Shown here piece after piece: positions 9,366-17,071 of a stretch of 64,000 nucleotides of DNA. Below the pieces are notes generated by a model. It had not been told where the DNA came from, did not search any database, and saw only the letters and a list, made by a program, of their open reading frames with translations. Position numbers and translations under genes: made by a program. The stretch comes from CAVVEQ01 sp963804865. Lineage in GTDB: Bacteria; Chloroflexota; Anaerolineae; Anaerolineales; Anaerolineaceae. The stretch is taken from NCBI GenBank assembly GCA_963804865.1, contig CAWDSH010000001.1, forward strand, positions 372,001 through 436,000. Direction: 5' to 3'. How positions within the stretch are numbered: position 1 is the stretch's first letter; every line of letters begins with the position of its first letter.

Positions 9366-9662
9366 ATGGAAACAGTAATAGTGTTTATCTCTGTAAAACC
9401 TGAAAAGGTAGACGATTTTATTAAGTGTACTGTCGAAAATGTTAAGCATAGTAAAAAAGAGCCTGGAGTCATAAATTTTGATTTTATGCAAAATGCTGCG
9501 GAATCCAGTAAATTCATCTTGCTGGAAGAATACAAAGATAAAGAGGCATCCATTCAGCATAAAGAAACACGGCATTATCGACTCTGGCGGGATGAAGTCG
9601 TTGAAATGATGGCTGAACCAAGGCAGGGTCTCTGGTATAAAAAAATTAGTGTTAAAGATTGA
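9366..9662 (+). CDS. Putative quinol monooxygenase (ABM/YgiN-like)
   Basis: 98 residues with the antibiotic-biosynthesis-monooxygenase dimeric alpha-beta barrel pattern (VFISVKPEKVDDF, EPGVINFDFMQ, FILLEEYKDKEA). A strong Shine-Dalgarno AGGAGGT precedes the ATG. Small ABM proteins act as cofactor-free quinol oxygenases or stress proteins; the substrate here is unknown. It sits 11 bases before the Fe-alcohol dehydrogenase start, so the two are probably co-transcribed and may act on a common aromatic or quinone-derived metabolite. Confidence 0.8.
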   Translation: METVIVFISVKPEKVDDFIKCTVENVKHSKKEPGVINFDFMQNAAESSKFILLEEYKDKEASIQHKETRHYRLWRDEVVEMMAEPRQGLWYKKISVKD

Positions 9663-9673
9663 TTGAGGGAATT

Positions 9674-10828
9674 ATGTCTTTTGAATTCTCAACAGCCGAA
9701 AGGATTATTTTCGGAAAAGGAACGATCTACCAACTTGGAGAGATTGCAGCTAAGTATGGAAAGAAAACCTGTTATTTCCATGGGCGCAATCAAGAAATTA
9801 CCGAGACAACTCAAAGGATTCTTCTAAAAAAGGGAATTCATATAGTTGATTTTACGATCCACGGCGAGCCGACAATAAGAGAGGTAAAAGAACATTTGTT
9901 AACCGCAAGAAAAGAAAAATGTGAGATTGTAATTTCTGTCGGTGGGGGAAGTGTTATCGATACTGGCAAAGCTGTGTCAGCCATGATTACAAATCCAGGA
10001 GAACTCGAGGATTATATTGAAGTTATTGGGAAAGGGCATCAGCTAACCCAACGCGCAGCACCCTTCGTTGCTGTACCAACAACAGCCGGCACGGGTAGTG
10101 AAGTTACAAAGAATGCTGTACTTTTAGTTAGTGAGAAGAAAATTAAGGTCAGTATGCGGAGCCCGTTGATGATACCCAGGGTTGCTCTGCTGGATCCGGA
10201 GCTGACATTAAGTATGCCGGCGGAAGTTACTGCCAGCACTGGAATGGATGCATTAACGCAAATGATTGAACCTTTCATATCAAACAGACACAATCCAATT
10301 GTGGATATTTTTTGTCGCGATGGAATTAAACGAGTGATGCGTTCATTATTTACAGCATTTATAAAAGGTGTAGATCTGTCGGCCAGAGAAGATATGTGTT
10401 GGGCGAGCCTCTATGGAGGAATTGCACTGGCGAATGCCGGCTTAGGCGCTGTTCACGGATTTGCGGCTCCCATTGGCGGAATGTTCGATGCTCCGCATGG
10501 CGCAGTATGCGCAAGTCTACTACCTCATGTTATCTTACAGAACTACCAGGCAATATTAGAGAGAAATCAAAATCCCGAAACCATTGATAGATTCAATGAG
10601 TTATTCGTTTTAGTCACTGGAAATCAGGATGCTGATATCACGGCATGCATAGATATGATTCAAAAATTAAGCAATGATATGAAAATTCCAACTCTAAAAG
10701 ATCTCGGAATTTCATCAAGTGATATTCCAAATATTATAGAGAAAGCAATCGTCTCCAGTAGTATGAAAGGAAATCCGATCCAACTCACAATTGATGAATT
10801 GAGCAATATTCTCGAAAAAGCTATGTGA
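9674..10828 (+). CDS. Iron-containing alcohol dehydrogenase family protein
   Basis: 384 residues from ATG 9674, chosen over an in-frame TTG at 9659 because GAGGGA precedes the ATG. Group III dehydrogenase: the nucleotide loop SVGGGSVIDTGKA is at about 88-100, and PTTAGTGSEVTKNAV at about 135-149. Metal ligands visible are Asp192 (MDALTQ), His261 (AVHG) and His275 (APHG). The second ligand position, usually His in D-A-L-x-H, is Gln here, so metal preference or activity may differ. Such variants could be maleylacetate-reductase-like or act on other aldehydes and alcohols. It follows the ABM gene closely. Confidence 0.88.
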   Translation: MSFEFSTAERIIFGKGTIYQLGEIAAKYGKKTCYFHGRNQEITETTQRILLKKGIHIVDFTIHGEPTIREVKEHLLTARKEKCEIVISVGGGSVIDTGKAVSAMITNPGELEDYIEVIGKGHQLTQRAAPFVAVPTTAGTGSEVTKNAVLLVSEKKIKVSMRSPLMIPRVALLDPELTLSMPAEVTASTGMDALTQMIEPFISNRHNPIVDIFCRDGIKRVMRSLFTAFIKGVDLSAREDMCWASLYGGIALANAGLGAVHGFAAPIGGMFDAPHGAVCASLLPHVILQNYQAILERNQNPETIDRFNELFVLVTGNQDADITACIDMIQKLSNDMKIPTLKDLGISSSDIPNIIEKAIVSSSMKGNPIQLTIDELSNILEKAM

Positions 10829-10852
10829 AGTGACTTTTGAAGACTTTACATT

Positions 10853-11692
10853 CTATTTATGAAAATAGGAAACGGCCAGAACCCCTGGTCCTGAATGTAC
10901 CAACACTGCGGGAGGTGGATACAAGATATCGATTTTTAATACGCCAAACATCTGTTTCAACTCACTGACTAGCTGTTCGGCTTCGTTTAATGCATCACCA
11001 TGCATAACCACAATATTTGCACTTTCATCATGGGGGCAATCAATCGCAACCAAAGCTTTCATTCTTTCAACAGCTTTTCTTTTAGTGCGCTGCTTTTCAA
11101 CAGCCTCTGTGAGACCGTCTTTGACCGTTAGAATAGGTTTCATATCAAGCATACTTCCAAATAAAGCGCTTGCTGCCCCAATGCGACCCCCGCGATGAAG
11201 AAATTCAAGCGTATCAACAACAAAATAGACCCTATTTCGTGAGCTCATATCCAGAATTTTGGATTTAATTGTCACAATATCCAGTCCCTGTCTCACCCAA
11301 TCCAAAGCTGATAAAACAACACTTCCAAGACCAGCTGCAAGTATTTGAGTGTCTACTATATGAATATCTGCATCCGGAAAATCTTGAGCGGCAACTTCTG
11401 CGCTCCTAAAAGTGCCACTCATTTTAGAAGAAGGGCAAATAACGAGGGCAGTATCTTTTTTATTTTGAATTTCCTGAAATATTGGATTGTAGAGGATGGG
11501 TTGTGGCGCAGCAGTTTTTGGTAAAAATGAGCTTTTCTTGATTTTCTCTAAGAAGGTTAATGAATTTATTTCTGTATCGTCACGATAAAGATCCTCACCG
11601 AAAATTACGATTTGTGGTAGATACGCAATTCCCAATCTCTTTGCTTCTTCCGGTGGAATACAGGATAAGGTATCTGCAATAATTTTGATCAT
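10853..11692 (-). CDS. DegV family fatty-acid-binding protein
   Basis: 279 residues. DegV/FakB-type proteins bind a fatty acid and, with FakA kinase, feed exogenous fatty acids into phospholipid synthesis. Family signatures: KTAAPQP (about 59-65), the Ser/Thr-rich PSSKMSGTFRSA that binds the carboxylate, and FVVDTLEFLHRGGRIG. A clear Shine-Dalgarno GGAGGTATT precedes the ATG. It converges with the alcohol dehydrogenase gene and lies downstream of the P1 peptidase gene on the same strand. No fakA is visible here. Confidence 0.9.
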   Translation of the reverse strand: MIKIIADTLSCIPPEEAKRLGIAYLPQIVIFGEDLYRDDTEINSLTFLEKIKKSSFLPKTAAPQPILYNPIFQEIQNKKDTALVICPSSKMSGTFRSAEVAAQDFPDADIHIVDTQILAAGLGSVVLSALDWVRQGLDIVTIKSKILDMSSRNRVYFVVDTLEFLHRGGRIGAASALFGSMLDMKPILTVKDGLTEAVEKQRTKRKAVERMKALVAIDCPHDESANIVVMHGDALNEAEQLVSELKQMFGVLKIDILYPPPAVLVHSGPGVLAVSYFHK

Positions 11693-11743
11693 AATACCTC
11701 CAAACGATAAAAGGATATGAGAGTAGTATATAAAAAATGAAGA

Positions 11744-12739
11744 TTAATGCAATTCTTTATACGAAAGCAATTCATTTATCGCAGATGCATTTTTTATGGC
11801 TGAAATTATGGATTTGGCTACAACTTCAGCTGCAAAAGCCCCGATTACACTGACATCAGCTTTCTTTATTCCAGTTGAGAGTGCGAAAATGGTATCTCCA
11901 TCTAGCATTGTATGAGCAGGCTGGATTGTTTTTGCAATCCCATTTTGTGCCATTTGGGCTACTTTGTTGATCTCTTCTTTGGACAATTTTGCATTTGTTG
12001 CGACTACTCCGATGACAGTATTTTGCCTGGTTGCCATTTTAAACGATGTACGCCCAACGATCGATCTCATCATGGATAAAGTTCCAGGAAAGTAGCTTTT
12101 CTTTGCACCGCCTCTTATAGATCGAATAGGGCTCTGAACACCTGCTATGATTTTATTTTCCTCCGGATCAAATACATCTCCAAAGGCATTGACAACTGTT
12201 ATTGCACCGACAACCAGTCCTGAACCGATTTCCATGCTTGCGGTTCCAATCCCTGCCTTGGTCGAATAGGTCATTCCCAATATTTTTCCAACAGTCGCAC
12301 CTATTCCAGCACCGTGGTTCCCTTCGAGAGGTCGGGAAGATTTAGCATCTAGACAAGCTTGATAACCCATGGCAGCATCGGGGCGGATCTTTGGATCTCC
12401 AATCCCCAAGTCAAAAATTACTGCAGAAGCAACAATGGGTACTTTTACGACTCCTGTATCAAATCCCACTCTTTTTTCTTCAAGAAAACGCATAACACCC
12501 GTTGAAGCATCCAATCCGAATGCTGACCCACCCGCCAGGACTACCGCATGGATTTTATTAACCAAGTGCATTGGACGTAAAGCATCTGTTTCTCTCGTTC
12601 CAGGGGCACCTCCACGTTGGTCCACACCCCCAACAGCGCCATTTTTACATAAAACAACGGTGCATCCTGTAATCGCTTTATCATCTTGCGCTTGACCTAC
12701 CAATATTCCCGGAATATCAGTGATGGAATTTTGTGTCAT
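11744..12739 (-). CDS. P1 family (DmpA-like) peptidase
   Basis: 331 residues. N-terminal-nucleophile hydrolase of the DmpA/L-aminopeptidase D-esterase family, which self-cleaves into two chains. Conserved blocks are GGVDQRGGAPGTRETDAL near 37-54, VLAGGSAFGLDA near 67-78, NHGAGIGATVGK and NTVIGVVATNA. The last has the N-T step where family members place the processed nucleophile (family-based inference). The DGDTIFALSTG block also fits. Probably cytosolic, as no signal peptide is seen. No Shine-Dalgarno sequence is visible. Lies 19 bases after the zinc-ribbon gene on the same strand and is probably co-transcribed with it. Confidence 0.85.
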   Translation of the reverse strand: MTQNSITDIPGILVGQAQDDKAITGCTVVLCKNGAVGGVDQRGGAPGTRETDALRPMHLVNKIHAVVLAGGSAFGLDASTGVMRFLEEKRVGFDTGVVKVPIVASAVIFDLGIGDPKIRPDAAMGYQACLDAKSSRPLEGNHGAGIGATVGKILGMTYSTKAGIGTASMEIGSGLVVGAITVVNAFGDVFDPEENKIIAGVQSPIRSIRGGAKKSYFPGTLSMMRSIVGRTSFKMATRQNTVIGVVATNAKLSKEEINKVAQMAQNGIAKTIQPAHTMLDGDTIFALSTGIKKADVSVIGAFAAEVVAKSIISAIKNASAINELLSYKELH

Positions 12740-12758
12740 AATTTATAGCGATTACATA

Positions 12759-13343
12759 TTATTGACTTTTATTGCAATTTGGACAAATGACTTCATTATT
12801 TAGCAACACGTACCCACAATGTTTACAGGAAATTGGCTGGATGCCACCCAATGGCGCACCACATGCTATGCATCTTGGTTCTCCGATTGGATTGGCGGTT
12901 AAACAATACTCACAGACATATCTTTTTACACGTTCTGAAAACTCGAAACCAGATCCTAAAGATCGGGCGGTATTTTCAATTACCTTCCAAACTTCATCGA
13001 TTAGCCGGAGGTACTCAGCATCTTGAGCTATATCGTCAAGCCGGTGAAGTAAAGCTAGTGGATTTCTTAACGCTGTTAGAATTGTGACACCAATATTGGC
13101 AGCGACCCCAAACCATGCCTGCCTTCCCATCGAGACTGAGACACCATCTTCAATTTTTTGTAAATTAACCGATAATGCTGTTTGCCCACCAGATACTGCA
13201 ATTTCCGATGTAGCTATCTGAACAGCGATTTTTTCATCATCACCTACTTGTTGGACTTTAAGATTTCCTCGATCGAAATGAGAAATCAAAGAATCAGCAA
13301 GATCTTGTGGTGAGAAGCTTCCGTGAAAGAATTTAGATTCCAT
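12759..13343 (-). CDS. Zinc-ribbon protein of unknown function
   Basis: 194 residues. The N-terminal ~140 residues are a globular region with two hydrophobic stretches (AWFGVAANIGVTILTAL near 75-91). The C-terminus has two Cys-x2-Cys pairs per ribbon (CEYC and CIAC; CKHC and CPNC), so it should bind two zinc ions. Similar zinc-ribbon proteins are frequent in Chloroflexota, but no function is assigned. A perfect TATAAT sits exactly 6 bases before the ATG and there is no Shine-Dalgarno sequence, suggesting a leaderless mRNA. Confidence 0.75.
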   Translation of the reverse strand: MESKFFHGSFSPQDLADSLISHFDRGNLKVQQVGDDEKIAVQIATSEIAVSGGQTALSVNLQKIEDGVSVSMGRQAWFGVAANIGVTILTALRNPLALLHRLDDIAQDAEYLRLIDEVWKVIENTARSLGSGFEFSERVKRYVCEYCLTANPIGEPRCIACGAPLGGIQPISCKHCGYVLLNNEVICPNCNKSQ

Positions 13344-13349
13344 AGTTCG

Positions 13350-13357
13350 ATTATAAT
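13350..13357. promoter_or_regulatory. Palindromic bidirectional -10 element
   Basis: The palindrome GATTATAATC gives TATAAT on both strands (13352-13357 plus; 13355-13350 minus) between two divergent genes. On the minus strand it is 6 bases from the ATG of the zinc-ribbon gene; on the plus strand it is 27 bases before the ATG of the SH3 gene. -35 boxes are poor on both sides. Confidence 0.5.
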
Positions 13358-13384
13358 CACAAACACATTTACCTTGGAGTATTG

Positions 13385-14002
13385 ATGAAAAGAAGAATTA
13401 ACCTTTTAATAATCACATTAATTTTATTAGTGCCATTTTCATTATTTATACGTCCAAATGATTATCCGGTTGCAGCTCAGCAATCCACATTGAGTGTTCC
13501 TACTGTGACAGGCACACCTACGGGGGTTTTGGCCATCGTCCGCCTGGATCAAGAGGAAAATCCGAATGTAAGATCTGGTCCAGGGGTGTTTTATCCAAAA
13601 ATTGGTGTATTAATGCCCGGTCAATCGGTTCCGGCAAAGGGTAAATCAATAGGAGGAGATTGGATCCTGATCGAATACCCGGGAGTTGCGGGAAGCGAAG
13701 GGTGGGTATATTCGCCTTATGTTCAGCTTACTCCTGGTGAGCTGGCAATCATCGAACCCCCTCCCACTCCTGTTCCGCAACAAACACAGACGATAGATCC
13801 GACCTTGGCTGCACAATTCGTGATCTCCCCAAATCCAACTAGATTGCCTACATTTACACCTGCTGCGCCATTAACTATCCCAACCTTTACGGATTCATCT
13901 GTAAATCTCACGCCTGGTGGAATACCGATGGGTTTGATAATATTAATTGTTGGAGGTTTTGGGGTGTTGATCGGTTTATGGGCAATCATCCAGCATAGAT
14001 AA
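13385..14002 (+). CDS. Secreted SH3-domain membrane-anchored protein
   Basis: 205 residues from ATG 13385 with GGAG 6 bases upstream; an in-frame TTG just before it is less likely. Residues 1-30 are a signal peptide or anchor. Residues about 48-115 form a bacterial SH3 domain (NVRSGPGVFYPKIGVLMPGQ, WVYSPYVQL), which usually binds cell-wall peptide stems. A Pro/Thr-rich linker follows (PPPTPVPQQTQT), then a C-terminal membrane segment (about 178-200) ending in QHR. Likely an envelope protein with the SH3 domain outside. Function beyond wall binding is unknown. Confidence 0.8.
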   Translation: MKRRINLLIITLILLVPFSLFIRPNDYPVAAQQSTLSVPTVTGTPTGVLAIVRLDQEENPNVRSGPGVFYPKIGVLMPGQSVPAKGKSIGGDWILIEYPGVAGSEGWVYSPYVQLTPGELAIIEPPPTPVPQQTQTIDPTLAAQFVISPNPTRLPTFTPAAPLTIPTFTDSSVNLTPGGIPMGLIILIVGGFGVLIGLWAIIQHR

Positions 14003-14018
14003 GTTCGCCAAATTAAAA

Positions 14019-14252
14019 TCATTCCTGCTTTTTTTTCTCGTTATCCAAAAATCTCTTTGTAACAAATAAAATTAGTAGAATTATTCCCACGGGTACCGCT
14101 GCACTCAATAAACAAATAACACCAAAGAACGCGGCGTTTTTTCCATAGAAAATATAAATAAGGATAAATCCAACAAAAAATAGGATTATCAAAGAACCAA
14201 GAATCAACCTAGTGGTTGTAGAGTTTGCGTATTCTCTGAGATTTCGTGACAT
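14019..14252 (-). CDS. Small membrane protein with two TM segments
   Basis: 77 residues. Two hydrophobic segments (about 16-36 and 42-63) are flanked by an Arg-containing N-terminus and a charged C-terminus (KRFLDNEKKKQE), suggesting a hairpin with both ends in the cytoplasm. A weak Shine-Dalgarno GGTGAG lies upstream. It converges with the SH3 gene with 16 bases between the stops. No family recognised; it is accepted as a gene because of its composition and because no other gene claims the space. Confidence 0.6.
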   Translation of the reverse strand: MSRNLREYANSTTTRLILGSLIILFFVGFILIYIFYGKNAAFFGVICLLSAAVPVGIILLILFVTKRFLDNEKKKQE

Positions 14253-14330
14253 AAGATTTTTTGCTCACCATGAATAATGTTGTCAGGAACTTACTGGATG
14301 GATCTTAAGAAGATTATACCGATTTTGTTA

Positions 14331-14339
14331 TGTTAAAAT
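14331..14339 (+). promoter_or_regulatory. Extended -10 promoter of smpB
   Basis: TGTTAAAAT (extended -10, TG-N-TAAAAT) ends exactly 6 bases before the smpB ATG. There is no Shine-Dalgarno sequence, so the transcript would start at or next to the start codon (leaderless). Confidence 0.5.
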
Positions 14340-14345
14340 CATTGC

Positions 14346-14792
14346 ATGGTTATTAAAAGTATCGCGACTAATCGAAAAGCCCAATTCGAATACTTTTTAT
14401 TTGATAGGTATGAAGCAGGAATTGCTTTATTAGGATCTGAAATAAAATCCATTCGAGCCGGACAGATCAGCCTTGCAGAAGCTTTTATCAATATTGATAA
14501 CGGACAGGCTTGGCTAATGGAAGCTCATATTGCCCCATATGTATCTGCAAACAGGTTCAATCATGATCCTAAAAGACCTCGAAGACTCTTATTACATGAG
14601 AAGCAAATCCGTGACCTTGCAGAAGCAATTCAACAAAAAGGAATGACGATTGTTCCTCTAAAAATTTACATAAAAGAAGGCAAAGCAAAGCTAGAATGCG
14701 CCGTCGCAAAAGGAAAAAAACTCTATGATAAAAGACAGGCGATCGCAAAGAGGGATGCACAGCGGGAAGAACAAAGGCGTCAAATAAAGTAG
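14346..14792 (+). CDS. smpB: SsrA-binding protein SmpB
   Basis: 148 residues, the usual family length. It binds tmRNA and delivers it to stalled ribosomes for trans-translation. Diagnostic stretches are NRKAQFEYFLFDRYEAGI, LLGSEIKSIRAGQ, HIAPY, NHDPKRPRRLLLH and the basic C-terminal tail (KGKKLYDKRQAIAKRDAQRE) that enters the mRNA channel. First gene of a plus-strand run. No Shine-Dalgarno sequence; the promoter -10 is 6 bases away (see 14331-14339). Confidence 0.96.
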   Translation: MVIKSIATNRKAQFEYFLFDRYEAGIALLGSEIKSIRAGQISLAEAFINIDNGQAWLMEAHIAPYVSANRFNHDPKRPRRLLLHEKQIRDLAEAIQQKGMTIVPLKIYIKEGKAKLECAVAKGKKLYDKRQAIAKRDAQREEQRRQIK

Positions 14793-14798
14793 GAATTA

Positions 14799-15500
14799 AT
14801 GGGACTTTGGCTCGCTACAATCATTACATTTATTATTGCATTGATCTGGATCAGGTTGATAGATTTCCTTGCACATAAAAACCTGATATCCAGTAATTTA
14901 AGTAGAAAAATCATTCATATTGGAACAGGTCCAATATTTGTGCTTTGTTGGTTGCTGTTTCCTGAACATAATCTATCAAGATTCCTGGCCGCACTTGTAC
15001 CTTTGATGATCACCATTCAATTTGCATTGGTGGGTTTGGGAATCATCAAAGATCAATCTTCCGTGGAAGCTATGTCAAGAAGTGGAAATCGGAAAGAGAT
15101 CCTTAAGGGTCCTCTTTTTTATGGTATTGTTTTTGTGATTATTACAATCATTTTTTGGCGGAACGCACCTGCAGGAATTATTGCGCTAATGATGTTGTGT
15201 GGAGGGGATGGTATGGCGGATATTATTGGCAACTCATTTCAAAAGATCCCCATTCCATGGGCAAAAAGAAAATCGTTATTTGGCTCGGCAGGAATGTTGC
15301 TTTGTGGTTGGTTTTTGTCATTATTAATACTCTTAATATTTTCTTTTGCGGGAATATTTTCATATAAATTAAGTACGATTCTTTTTCCAGTATTATTTAT
15401 TTCGATCATCGCGACATTTGTAGAGAGTTTGCCATTCGACGATATTGATAACCTTACGGTGCCTTTGATCTCGGTTCTGGCAACTATAATCATATTCTAG
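14799..15500 (+). CDS. Phytol/dolichol kinase-like membrane protein
   Basis: 233 residues with about six to seven membrane segments. The pattern RKIIHIGTGPIF (about 35-46), GGDGMADIIGN (about 131-141) and ESLPFDDIDNLTVP (about 211-224) is that of the CDP-diglyceride synthase/dolichol kinase/phytol kinase (VTE5) superfamily, which uses CTP to phosphorylate polyprenols or phytol. The Asp-rich motifs probably bind metal-CTP. Starts 6 bases after smpB. The substrate is not predictable; a polyprenol or phytol-type isoprenoid is the best guess. Confidence 0.75.
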   Translation: MGLWLATIITFIIALIWIRLIDFLAHKNLISSNLSRKIIHIGTGPIFVLCWLLFPEHNLSRFLAALVPLMITIQFALVGLGIIKDQSSVEAMSRSGNRKEILKGPLFYGIVFVIITIIFWRNAPAGIIALMMLCGGDGMADIIGNSFQKIPIPWAKRKSLFGSAGMLLCGWFLSLLILLIFSFAGIFSYKLSTILFPVLFISIIATFVESLPFDDIDNLTVPLISVLATIIIF

Positions 15501-15508
15501 GATAAAAA

Positions 15509-17047
15509 ATGATAAAAATTGATGGCAAAAATCTTTCTATCGAAGAATGTGTAAAAGTTGCGCGTCAGTGTGAGCAGGTAGGTTTATCGAAATCCGCTGA
15601 GGAAAATTTATTATTTTCTCGAAAAAACCTAGAATTGATGCTGCGAAAGGACAAACCAATATACGGGATTAATACGGGATACGGAATATTTGCTGACCGG
15701 AAAATCAGCATCAATGATACCGAAAAATTAAATAGAAATTTAATCCTTAGTCATTCAGTCGGTACTGGCGATTCCTTGGATCAGGAAGTTGTAAAAACCG
15801 CCATGTTGATCAGAGCGAATACTTTATCAAAAGGTTATTCGGGCATCCGGATCGAATTTATCAGGAATATCCTAAAAATGATAAATGCTAGTGTTGTGCC
15901 CGTAATTCCCTCACAGGGTTCGCTAGGATCTTCTGGAGATCTCTGTCAACTTTCTCATCTCGCATTGGTGATGTCCAAAGATAAGACCGATAAGAATTTA
16001 GAATCTGGAAAAGCCATTTTTAATGGGAAATGCCTATCTGGAAAAGAAGCCATGAAAATTGCTGGTATAGACCGGCTGATCCTGGGTTCAAAAGAAGGTC
16101 TGGCTCTCATAAATGGCGCAACATTTTCTGCAGCTATCGCTGCGTTATCTGTTTGGGATGCTCAGAGAATGGTTGAAATCGCGAATTTAGCACTTGCTCT
16201 CAGCCTTGAAGCACTTCAAGGATGCTCAGCGGCATTTGATCCAAGGATTCAGGATGCCAGAAATTCTATTGGGCAAAAGATTATTGCAAGCGTTATTAGG
16301 AAATTACTGAAAGGAAGTACTTTTATTGACAGCACAAACAAAGTACAAGATGCATATTCTCTCAGGTGCGCTCCGCAAGTACATGGCGCAGTTTATGATA
16401 CCCTCCAATTTGTGAAATCCATTGTCACAAGAGAAATCAATGCTGCAACTGATAATCCTCTGATTTTCGATGATGTATCTGTGCTTTCCGGTGGTAATTT
16501 TCATGGTGAATCCTTGGCCATGGTTATGGATTTTCTTGCGATAGCCCTGGTCGAACTCGGTGCCATTTCTGAACGCCGGTTATTTCGCTTGACCGATAAC
16601 AATCTTAATAATGGATTACCAGCAATGCTGGTGGATAATCCAAAAGATGCTGGAGTCAATTCCGGATTGATGATGCCCCAATATACGGCTGCTTCACTGG
16701 TTTTGGAAAATCAAACCCTGGCTTCACCCGATTCCATCCATTCTTTACCAACTTCTGCTAATCAAGAAGATCACAATGCCAACTCGATGACTGCTGCAAG
16801 ACATACGCGGATGATTATTCAGAATATCCTTCATATTCTTGCCACCGAAATTTATGTATCGGTCAGAGCAATTGATCTGAGGAAACGACTACATCCAAAT
16901 GCAAAATTGGGCAACGGTACTCAAAATGCCTATGACATTGTAAGAGAAAAAATACCATACAAACCAGGGGACAGGCTCTGGATTCATGAGATCGATGCTG
17001 TCAAAGAGATAATACAAATGAATATATTCCCAATTATCGGTTGTTGA
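15509..17047 (+). CDS. hutH: Histidine ammonia-lyase homologue with Ser-Ser-Gly MIO triad
   Basis: 512 residues, the normal length for bacterial HAL, which eliminates ammonia from histidine to give urocanate. Active-site blocks present: YGINTGYG (52-59), NLILSHSVG (77-85), LINGATFS (200-207), QDAYSLRCAPQVHG, GGNFHGES and SANQEDHN. The cofactor motif is GSLGSSGDL: residues 141-143 are Ser-Ser-Gly where MIO enzymes normally have Ala-Ser-Gly. Near the C-terminal active-site loop there are two extra residues (QEDHNANSM against the usual QEDHVSM). No hutU, hutI or hutG is nearby, so a role in histidine catabolism is not supported by context, and another amino acid may be the substrate. AGGA precedes the ATG. 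Confidence 0.8.
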   Translation: MIKIDGKNLSIEECVKVARQCEQVGLSKSAEENLLFSRKNLELMLRKDKPIYGINTGYGIFADRKISINDTEKLNRNLILSHSVGTGDSLDQEVVKTAMLIRANTLSKGYSGIRIEFIRNILKMINASVVPVIPSQGSLGSSGDLCQLSHLALVMSKDKTDKNLESGKAIFNGKCLSGKEAMKIAGIDRLILGSKEGLALINGATFSAAIAALSVWDAQRMVEIANLALALSLEALQGCSAAFDPRIQDARNSIGQKIIASVIRKLLKGSTFIDSTNKVQDAYSLRCAPQVHGAVYDTLQFVKSIVTREINAATDNPLIFDDVSVLSGGNFHGESLAMVMDFLAIALVELGAISERRLFRLTDNNLNNGLPAMLVDNPKDAGVNSGLMMPQYTAASLVLENQTLASPDSIHSLPTSANQEDHNANSMTAARHTRMIIQNILHILATEIYVSVRAIDLRKRLHPNAKLGNGTQNAYDIVREKIPYKPGDRLWIHEIDAVKEIIQMNIFPIIGC

Positions 17048-17071
17048 AATTCCTCAAAATTGGATAAAAAA

